Of a stretch of 5,324 nucleotides of DNA, positions 1 through 4,341 are shown in pieces. This DNA is from Alphaproteobacteria bacterium (GTDB taxonomy: Bacteria > Pseudomonadota > Alphaproteobacteria > Rhizobiales > Devosiaceae), in the NCBI GenBank assembly GCA_018820005.1, contig JAHJOS010000010.1, positions 1 to 5,324 on the forward strand, read 5' to 3'. Within the stretch, counting starts at the first letter, position 1; every line of letters begins with the position of its first letter. Made by a program: the position numbers and the translations under genes. The notes below the pieces were generated by a model. That model saw only the letters and a program-made list of their open reading frames with translations, was not told the origin of the DNA and did no database searches.

Positions 1-256
1 CGGCGAAGATGCGCTCGACATTGGGCGGCGCCATGGCCAGCAGCTCCGGCGACACCAGCGCGTCGTGCACGATCACATCGGCCTGGCCCATGCCGGAAAA
101 GGCCAGCAGCGAAACCAGCCCCGGCCCGCCGGGCCCTGCTCCTACCAGCCACACCGTCCCCGGCTCCAGTCGCGGGAAGTCGGCGTGGTCAAGCGCAGCA
201 AAGTGCCCCTCGCGCTTTGGTTTGCGGATCCAGCCAAACATCAGCACCGGCTCCAT
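1..256 (-). CDS. cobA: Uroporphyrinogen-III C-methyltransferase, N-terminal part (runs off the left edge)
   Basis: This is the first 85 codons of an open frame that leaves the window. CobA transfers two methyl groups from S-adenosylmethionine to uroporphyrinogen III, giving precorrin-2, the entry step to corrin and siroheme synthesis in the cytoplasm. The recognisable core starts near residue 31: an E-P-G-T-V-W-L-V-G-A-G-P-G stretch (the SAM-binding glycine loop), then Q-A-D-V-I-V-H-D-A-L-V-S (about residues 64-75), as in class III tetrapyrrole methylases. About 30 residues of basic, unconserved leader precede it. The glycine loop reads GAGPGGPGLVS where the family usually has GDP followed by LLT, so the usual Asp is Gly here. 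The start is uncertain: ATG at 256 has no clear Shine-Dalgarno, while ATG at 241 is preceded by GGAG at 9-nt spacing and would remove five residues. It is divergent from cobK. The family is clear; the catalytic part lies outside the window. Confidence 0.88.
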   Translation of the reverse strand, partial: MEPVLMFGWIRKPKREGHFAALDHADFPRLEPGTVWLVGAGPGGPGLVSLLAFSGMGQADVIVHDALVSPELLAMAPPNVERIFA

Positions 257-348
257 AGGTGCGTGCGCAGCGTCAGGCCGCGACCTTTGCGCGCTTGTGA
301 GCCTTCCTGCGAACGGGCACAGTTCGCTTCGGGAGGCAAAAGACGTCG
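257..348. promoter_or_regulatory. Divergent cobA/cobK intergenic region
   Basis: This 92-bp gap must carry the start signals for the minus-strand cobA and the plus-strand cobK. A GGGAGG Shine-Dalgarno for cobK lies at 331-336, 12 nt before its ATG, which is slightly long. No convincing -35/-10 pair is visible for either gene. The gap is too short for a full cobalamin riboswitch (about 200 nt) and none of its conserved boxes appear. The only notable structure is the inverted repeat at 309-327. Confidence 0.5.
309..327. repeat. Inverted repeat GCGAAC-N7-GTTCGC upstream of cobK
   Basis: A perfect 6-bp inverted repeat with a 7-bp centre lies just before the cobK ribosome binding site and in the upstream region of cobA. 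It could be an operator or a small RNA hairpin. It is not followed by a T-run, so it is not an intrinsic terminator. No regulator can be assigned from the sequence. Confidence 0.4.
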
Positions 349-1077
349 ATGAATATCCTGATCCTGGGCGGCACGGCAGAAGCCCGCGACCTGGCGGACC
401 GTCTGGTGGCGCTGGGCCATGATGTCACCACCTCGCTGGCCGGCCGCACTCAGGCACCGTTGATGCCGCAAGGCGCCGTGCGTGTCGGTGGCTTCGGAGG
501 CGTTGCCGGGCTGGCAGCGGCTCTGCGTGCAGGTGCAGCCGATTGGCTGGTCGATGCTACCCATCCCTATGCCGGGCAGATTTCGTTCAATGCCGTGGCC
601 GCCGCGCGCGAAACCGGCGTGCCGCTGCTGCGCATCCTGCGTCCAGCCTGGACGCCGCCGGATGGCGCCAATTGGATCCATGTCGAAACGGCGGCCGAGG
701 CCGCAGCCGCGCTGCCGACAGGCGCCCGTGTGCTGCTGACCACCGGCCACACCGGCCTGCCGCAGTTCCTCGAGCGCGACGACTGCCAGTTCATCGTGCG
801 GCTGATCGAGACGCCGGCCCTGGCCATCCCGCCGCATGCGCGCCTGCTGCAGAGCCGCCCACCCTATGGACTGGCCGACGAGATCGCCCTGATGGATGGC
901 GAGAGAATCACTCATCTGGTCACCAAGAATTCGGGTGGCGGACAGACGGCGGCAAAGCTGGATGCAGCCATGCGGCTGGGGGTCAAGGTCATCATGATCG
1001 CGCGCACCGCCTATGGCCCGGCATTCGAGGTCGACAGCGTCAACGCCGCTGTCGGGCGGCTGAGCGCAGCGGGCTGA
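349..1077 (+). CDS. cobK: Precorrin-6A reductase
   Basis: The protein has 242 residues, the normal length for CobK/CbiJ. In the aerobic pathway CobK uses NADPH to reduce precorrin-6A to dihydro-precorrin-6 (precorrin-6B) in the cytoplasm. Family signatures are visible in order: the N-terminal nucleotide-binding turn G7-G-T-A-E-A-R13, then D69-A-T-H-P-Y-A75, then T131-T-G-H-T-G136, then R170-P-P-Y-G174, and T192-K-N-S-G-G197 near the C-terminus, with E-V-D-S-V close to the end. No key element looks missing. The ATG at 349 is the first codon of the conserved beta strand (M-N-I-L-I-L-G-G) and has GGGAGG at 331-336, so the start is firm. cobA is divergent on the left. The last 67 bp overlap the convergent cobE gene, leaving no room for a terminator between them. 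Confidence 0.95.
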   Translation: MNILILGGTAEARDLADRLVALGHDVTTSLAGRTQAPLMPQGAVRVGGFGGVAGLAAALRAGAADWLVDATHPYAGQISFNAVAAARETGVPLLRILRPAWTPPDGANWIHVETAAEAAAALPTGARVLLTTGHTGLPQFLERDDCQFIVRLIETPALAIPPHARLLQSRPPYGLADEIALMDGERITHLVTKNSGGGQTAAKLDAAMRLGVKVIMIARTAYGPAFEVDSVNAAVGRLSAAG

Positions 1078-1457
1078 CCGAAACGCGTCACCGCAAAATC
1101 CGGCGCGCAGCGTGCCAGGGCGCAGGTCGCCAGTGCCGACTTGCGTTTGGGCACGATGATCTCACCGGCCTGGGCTGCCACCGCTTCAGCTAAGCCAGGC
1201 ACGTCGCCCGTCAGGTCATCGTCCGTCAGCAGGCGCAGCGGCACATCGAAATGCGTGGCGAGCGCCGCCAGTTGGGGCGCGCCCTGCTTGCGGACATGGG
1301 TGGCAATGGCAGTCAATTGATCAGGCGACAGACCGGCTTCGGCGAGGCATGCAGAGATCAGCGCCAATACGTCATCGGCGCTGGCAGCTGAAGCGAAGCC
1401 GATACCGGCCACGATGCCTTCTGTGCGGGGTGCAACCGCCACGAAATATGCCGTCAT
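1011..1457 (-). CDS. cobE: Cobalamin biosynthesis protein CobE (CbiG C-terminal domain family)
   Basis: The protein has 148 residues and matches the CobE/CbiG C-terminal family: an N-terminal G18-I-G-F strand with a small-residue loop, then D28-D-V-L-A-L-I leading into a helix, a central A52-T-H-V-R-K strand, D71-V-P-L-R-L-L, and G98-E-I-I-V-P-K-R-K-S-A-L-A-T-C112 near the end. In the anaerobic pathway the CbiG domain acts in ring-opening of the macrocycle. In the aerobic pathway CobE is a small stand-alone protein that may bind corrin intermediates; its reaction is not settled. The start was placed at the second of two adjacent ATGs because AAGAGG (1463-1468) is 5 nt upstream of it; ATG 1460 is the alternative. 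The open frame extends back to 1595, but that part is non-homologous leader. The last 31 residues or so lie past the conserved domain and are mostly encoded opposite the end of cobK. Confidence 0.85.
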   Translation of the reverse strand: MTAYFVAVAPRTEGIVAGIGFASAASADDVLALISACLAEAGLSPDQLTAIATHVRKQGAPQLAALATHFDVPLRLLTDDDLTGDVPGLAEAVAAQAGEIIVPKRKSALATCALARCAPDFAVTRFGQPAALSRPTAALTLSTSNAGP

Positions 1458-1460
1458 CAT

Positions 1461-1634
1461 CGCCTCTTGGACAAAGAGGCAGGTTCGCTCAAGACCGTTG
1501 CAGCTCCGGGGTTGGTCCCCGATTTGGGTCGACCGCACCGAATTCTGTTTCAGTTCCTTCGTGGGAACTCTGCGCATAACCGGTTCTAGGTGCACGGAAG
1601 CGCTTGGTCAATCAATGGGTTGGCACCTATGCGC
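1461..1634 (-). promoter_or_regulatory. Structured cobE leader, possible divergent cobalamin riboswitch
   Basis: Read as minus-strand RNA, four stems follow one another. Stem 1 is compound: 1634-1630 pairs with 1576-1572, and 1629-1623 pairs with 1593-1587, with a 10-nt bulge and a 29-nt loop. Stem 2 pairs 1569-1564 with 1557-1552, stem 3 pairs 1521-1517 with 1511-1507, and stem 4 pairs 1480-1474 with 1468-1462 and covers the Shine-Dalgarno. Short strings resemble cobalamin riboswitch boxes in the right order: AUAGGUGCC (1630-1622), GGAAC (1557-1553), CGGUGCGG (1540-1533), GAGCUG then CAACGGU (1506-1494), and GAGCGAACCUGCC (1490-1478), close to the 3' B12 box. The CCCCGC core, the GGGAA box and the GCCACU element are absent or altered, so this may be a diverged, decayed or unrelated regulatory RNA. 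The stems are seen directly; the riboswitch identity is inference. Confidence 0.4.
1462..1480 (-). promoter_or_regulatory. cobE: Hairpin sequestering the cobE ribosome binding site
   Basis: The minus-strand RNA reads GCCUCUU, loop UGUCC, AAGAGGC: a perfect 7-bp stem with a 5-nt loop, extended by a possible U-G pair. The 3' arm contains the whole AAGAGG Shine-Dalgarno, and the tandem ATGs begin two bases after it. The 5' arm overlaps the ACCUGCC string at 1484-1478. A hairpin like this is expected to block translation initiation unless opened. There is no T-run after it, so it is not a terminator. Confidence 0.6.
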
Positions 1635-1647
1635 TGCAGATAAGAAT
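1620..1647 (+). promoter_or_regulatory. Candidate promoter of the CDF transporter gene
   Basis: TTGGCA (1620-1625, 5 of 6 to TTGACA) is followed after 16 bp by AAGAAT (1642-1647, 4 of 6 to TATAAT). Transcription would begin around 1654, at the edge of the inverted repeat 1653-1667, so a repressor there would block initiation. The call rests on weak boxes and position only. Confidence 0.25.
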
Positions 1648-1668
1648 GCTTCTGAAAATGATTTGCAA
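1640..1668 (-). promoter_or_regulatory. cobE: Candidate cobE promoter
   Basis: On the minus strand TTGCAA (1668-1663) is followed after exactly 17 bp by TCTTAT (1645-1640). The boxes match the sigma-70 consensus at 4 of 6 positions each, so they are weak individually. The pair would start RNA near 1633-1635, which is just where the first leader stem begins; that agreement supports the call. The -35 box lies inside the inverted repeat at 1653-1670. Confidence 0.35.
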
Positions 1669-1670
1669 AT
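1653..1670. promoter_or_regulatory. Fur-family-type operator candidate
   Basis: TGAAAAT-G-ATTTGCA (1653-1667) is a 7-1-7 inverted repeat with a single mismatched pair, the symmetry of Fur-family boxes. It overlaps a perfect 10-bp palindrome, ATTTGCAAAT (1661-1670). The 19 bases from 1654 match the classical E. coli Fur box at 12 positions by eye. This is the most AT-rich stretch of the intergenic region. It lies 70 bp before the CDF start codon and overlaps the candidate cobE promoter, so a Fur, Mur or Zur-like regulator could control one or both genes. Which family member binds, if any, cannot be told from the sequence. Confidence 0.4.
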
Positions 1671-1736
1671 TCAAGGACTTGTCGCACCGCGCAACGGCGG
1701 CTATGGGCTTTATCTACACCAAGGCAGGACCTGCGC

Positions 1737-2636
1737 ATGACCGCCACCGCAAAACGGACGTTGACCATTGCCGCCGCCAGCCTGGTGGTCAGCGTTGTCG
1801 TGCTGGCGCTCAAGATCCTGGCCTGGCGCGTTACCGGCTCGGTGGCGCTGTATTCGGACGCGCTTGAGTCCATCGTCAATGTGGTCACCGCCATCGTGGC
1901 GCTGGTCGCTGTCTGGCTGGCGCAGAAGCCGGCCGATGCCGCCCTGCCTTATGGCTATCACAAGGCCGAATATTTCTCGGCCGTCATCGTGGGCGTCATG
2001 ATCATCGTTGCGGCGATCCTGATCGTGCGCGAAGCCGTGTTTGGCTTCCTCTCGCACGAATTGCCCGATGCGCCCGTCCAGGGCATTGCCATCAGCGTGG
2101 TGGCCACGGCCATCAATGTGGTCTGGGCCCTGGTGCTGATCCGCTACGGTCGGCGCGTGCGCTCGGTGTCGCTGGAGGCCGATGGCAAGCACCTGATGAC
2201 CGACGTGGTCTCGACCGGCGGCGTGCTGGTCGGCCTGGCGCTGGTCTATCTCACCGGCTGGGCGCCGCTCGATTCGATCCTGGCGGGCCTGGTGGCCCTC
2301 AACATCCTCTGGTCGGGCTGGGGTGTCATCCGCGACAGCGTCGGTGGCTTGATGGACGTAGCCGTCCCCAAGGATACCCAGGCCACCATCCGCGAAGTCA
2401 TCGCCACCAATGCCGAGGGCGCCATCGAGGCCCATGACATCCGCACCCGCCAGGCGGGCCGCATGACCTTCATCGATTTTCATCTCGTGGTGCCCGGCTC
2501 GATGACGGTGGATGCCGCCCACACCATCTGCGACGCCATCGAGGCCAAGCTGCGCGAAGCCGTTCGTGAGGTGCAGGTCACCATCCATGTCGAGCCCGAG
2601 AACAAGGCCAAGCATGCCGGCATCGTGGTGGTCTAG
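1737..2636 (+). CDS. Cation diffusion facilitator (CDF) family metal transporter
   Basis: The protein has 299 residues, close to E. coli YiiP/FieF. CDF proteins are dimeric inner-membrane antiporters that export divalent metals such as Zn, Fe, Mn, Co or Cd. About six membrane segments can be seen (near 9-29, 35-61, 80-102, 114-135, 155-173 and 178-197), followed by a cytoplasmic C-terminal domain from about 205. T33-G-S-V aligns with YiiP TM2, TM5 carries the H152-x3-D156 pair, and the cytoplasmic metal-site residues H233, H262, H284 and E286 are present. In TM2 the pair that is D-x3-D in YiiP or H-x3-D in ZitB reads E44-x3-N48, so the substrate cannot be copied from those proteins. There is no His-rich loop of the DmeF kind. 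The start is supported by AGGCAGGA (1722-1729), 7 nt upstream. Location within B12 genes makes cobalt one candidate among several. Confidence 0.9.
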   Translation: MTATAKRTLTIAAASLVVSVVVLALKILAWRVTGSVALYSDALESIVNVVTAIVALVAVWLAQKPADAALPYGYHKAEYFSAVIVGVMIIVAAILIVREAVFGFLSHELPDAPVQGIAISVVATAINVVWALVLIRYGRRVRSVSLEADGKHLMTDVVSTGGVLVGLALVYLTGWAPLDSILAGLVALNILWSGWGVIRDSVGGLMDVAVPKDTQATIREVIATNAEGAIEAHDIRTRQAGRMTFIDFHLVVPGSMTVDAAHTICDAIEAKLREAVREVQVTIHVEPENKAKHAGIVVV

Positions 2637-2711
2637 AGGGCCGAGCAAAAAGACAGCACTGACGCCTTGCAGCCGCGTACGGCAGGTAGCACATCTTGTC
2701 CAGGAGGCAGG

Positions 2712-3185
2712 ATGGACGCAGTACCAAGTCTTTATCAATGGGTGGGTGGCATCGCAGCGCTGGAACGCCTGACCGCGCTGTTCTACCGCAAGGTTGCGCT
2801 TGACCCCGAACTGGGGCCGGTTTTTGCGACGATGAGCCCGGAGCATCCGGCGCACGTTGCTGCTTTTCTTGCCGAAGTGCTCGGCGGTCCGCCGCTCTAT
2901 TCGGAGCGCCACGGCGGCCACCCGGAGATGATCCGCCACCATCTGGGCAAGCACCTGACCGAGCGCCTGCGGCGACGCTGGATCAACCTGCTGCTCGATA
3001 GCTACGCGGAGCTCGAGATGCCTGCTGACCCGGAATTCGCATCAGCGCTGGTGAGCTATCTCGAATGGGGTAGCCGCATGGCAGTGCTCAATTCCGTCGA
3101 TGGCGCCAATCCCGGCCTGCACGATCCGATGCCGAAATGGGGCTGGGGCGAGGTCAAAGGACCCTATCGCCCCGGGCAGGAATAG
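2712..3185 (+). CDS. Group II truncated hemoglobin-like globin
   Basis: The protein has 157 residues, somewhat longer than the usual 120-135. Truncated hemoglobins bind heme and O2, NO or sulfide in the cytoplasm, and many act in NO or oxygen chemistry. Visible features: a short A/B region Y8-Q-W-V-G-G13, F24-Y25 with Y25 as the probable B10 distal tyrosine, D31-P-E-L-G-P-V-F38, then R75-H76-H77-L-G-K-H-L-T with H77 the likely proximal F8 histidine, and a G/H region Y116-L-E-W-G-S-R-M-A-V-L-N127 as in the YjbI-type group. The Pro/Trp-rich C-terminal tail (about 134-157) is common in this subgroup. The start was placed at 2712 because AGGAGG (2702-2707) lies 4 nt upstream and homology begins there; the frame is open back to 2667. 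A 75-bp gap without terminator separates it from the CDF gene, so co-transcription is plausible. Its substrate role is not determined. Confidence 0.85.
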   Translation: MDAVPSLYQWVGGIAALERLTALFYRKVALDPELGPVFATMSPEHPAHVAAFLAEVLGGPPLYSERHGGHPEMIRHHLGKHLTERLRRRWINLLLDSYAELEMPADPEFASALVSYLEWGSRMAVLNSVDGANPGLHDPMPKWGWGEVKGPYRPGQE

Positions 3186-3214
3186 CATTGCGGCGCAGGC
3201 GTAATGGCGGCAAA

Positions 3215-3694
3215 ATGGCTGTCATGCGCTTGATGATGTTGCTTTTTGCCGGCCTGTTTGTCTCGACAGCTGCGGCGGGTAGCGAGCCCTACGCCAATGA
3301 GCGGTTCGGATATAGCATCAGCATACCGGATGGCTTTGCCGGCCAGGGCGAGAGCGAGAATGGCGACGGCCAGACTTTTGTCATCGAAGGAAAACCCATC
3401 GACCTGCTGGTCTGGGGCGGCAATCTGATGGAGCCCGACTTCGAGAGCGAAGTCGCCGCCGCCATGGGCTATACCGAAGAGGCCGGCTGGAACCTGACCT
3501 ATCAGGCCAGCACGCCGCGCTGGGCCAGTTTCTCGGGCACGCAGGGTGGCCGCATCCTCTACCAGCGGCTGATACTGCTCTGTGACGGCACTAGCTACGC
3601 GTCGTTCCGCCTGGAATATTCCGTGCGCGACCGGGCGGAGATGGACCCCGCCGTCGAGCAGATGGTCGCCTCGCTCAAGGCCGGCGCCTGCTAG
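3215..3694 (+). CDS. Secreted periplasmic protein of unknown function
   Basis: The protein has 159 residues and I do not recognise a named family. Residues 1-21 form a typical Sec signal peptide: M-A-V-M-R, a hydrophobic core (L6-V16), then S-T-A-A-A with probable cleavage after A21. There is no lipobox cysteine. The mature part of about 138 residues begins with Y26-A-N-E-R-F-G-Y-S-I-S-I-P, an opening seen in several small exported proteins with a mixed alpha/beta fold. It has only two cysteines, C123 and the C-terminal C159, which could form a disulfide. W67-G-G, W92, W103 and Y/F-rich strands suggest a compact beta sheet. ATG 3215 is chosen because it begins the signal peptide and has GGCGG 4 nt upstream; ATG 3224 is possible. 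It starts 29 bp after the globin stop, so it is probably in the same transcript. Its stop shares CTAG with the convergent cobO stop. Confidence 0.75.
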   Translation: MAVMRLMMLLFAGLFVSTAAAGSEPYANERFGYSISIPDGFAGQGESENGDGQTFVIEGKPIDLLVWGGNLMEPDFESEVAAAMGYTEEAGWNLTYQASTPRWASFSGTQGGRILYQRLILLCDGTSYASFRLEYSVRDRAEMDPAVEQMVASLKAGAC

Positions 3695-4341
3695 AACTCG
3701 ATCCCGGTCTGCGCCTTCACCCCGGCGCGGAAATGGTGCTTGATCTCGGTCATTTCAGTGACCAGATCGGCGATCTCGATCAGCTCGTCCTTGGCATTGC
3801 GCCCGGTGACGATGACATGGGTATCGGCGGGCTTGTTCTTGAGGAACTCCACCACCTCCTCGATCGGCAGATAGTCATAGCGCAGGCAGATGTTGAGCTC
3901 GTCGAGCAGCACCATTTTGTAGCTGGGGTCCGAGATCAGAAGTTTGGCCTGTTCCCAGGCCTTGCGGGCAGCGGCCAGGTCGCGCTGGCGGTCGGCGACG
4001 TCCCAGGTAAAGCCCTCGCCCATGGCATTGATGGTCACCAGCTCGGGAAACTTCATCAACACGTCGCGCTCGCCGGTTTCCCACACGCCCTTGACGAACT
4101 GCACCACGCCCACCTTGTAGCCATGGCCCAGCGCGCGGAACACCATGCCAAAGGCCGCCGTCGACTTGCCCTTGCCCTTGCCGGTGTGGACGATCAGCAG
4201 GCCCTTTTCCTGCGTCTTGGTGGCGAGAATCCGGTTCCGCGCCTCCCGCTTCTTTTTCATCTTTTCGGCATGATAGGCGTCGCGCTCCGCCTCGCTCATC
4301 AGGTCGGGTTTCTTGAGGGGGTTTTTGGGCAGATCGGTCAT
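3691..4341 (-). CDS. cobO: Cob(I)yrinic acid a,c-diamide adenosyltransferase
   Basis: The protein has 216 residues, the expected size for the CobO/BtuR/CobA(Salmonella) family. The enzyme transfers the 5'-deoxyadenosyl group from ATP to the reduced cobalt of the corrinoid, forming the Co-C bond. It has a Lys/Arg-rich N-terminal arm (residues 1-46), which folds over the substrate in this family, then the inverted-type P-loop H52-T-G-K-G-K-G-K-S-T61, then Q81-F-V-K-G, G107-E-G-F-T-W112 of the corrinoid-binding region, Walker B V143-L-L-D-E-L-N149, and T159-onward helices ending in H-V-I-V-T-G-R-N. No key residue is missing. The ATG overlaps the stop of the upstream P-loop gene by ATGA, with GGAG 8 nt upstream, so translation is likely coupled to that gene and to cobN. 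It converges with the secreted-protein gene and no terminator fits between them. Confidence 0.95.
   Translation of the reverse strand: MTDLPKNPLKKPDLMSEAERDAYHAEKMKKKREARNRILATKTQEKGLLIVHTGKGKGKSTAAFGMVFRALGHGYKVGVVQFVKGVWETGERDVLMKFPELVTINAMGEGFTWDVADRQRDLAAARKAWEQAKLLISDPSYKMVLLDELNICLRYDYLPIEEVVEFLKNKPADTHVIVTGRNAKDELIEIADLVTEMTEIKHHFRAGVKAQTGIEF

Noticed and set aside
241..915. 224-residue minus-strand open frame opposite cobK
   Set aside because: It is antisense to an unambiguous cobK, and the real minus-strand gene here is cobA in another frame.
1507..1521. Intrinsic terminator (CGGGG/CCCCG hairpin)
   Set aside because: There is no U-run after the stem on either strand. It fits better as an internal stem of the cobE leader.
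1458..1595. N-terminal extension of cobE to ATG 1595
   Set aside because: The added 46 residues have no family similarity, lie over the hairpin-rich leader, and a good Shine-Dalgarno sits just before ATG 1457.
1621..1638. Sigma-54 type promoter (TGGCAC followed by TGC)
   Set aside because: The spacing between the GG and GC elements is 7, 9 or 12 nt, never the required 10.
2637..2711. Terminator or promoter between the CDF and globin genes
   Set aside because: No stem with a T-run and no convincing -35/-10 pair is visible; only the globin ribosome site at 2702-2707 can be supported.
1710..2954. 414-residue minus-strand open frame antisense to the CDF and globin genes
   Set aside because: Its composition (very rich in His, Asp, Gly, Arg) is typical of antisense frames in GC-rich genes. 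The opposite strand has two clear protein families with good ribosome sites.
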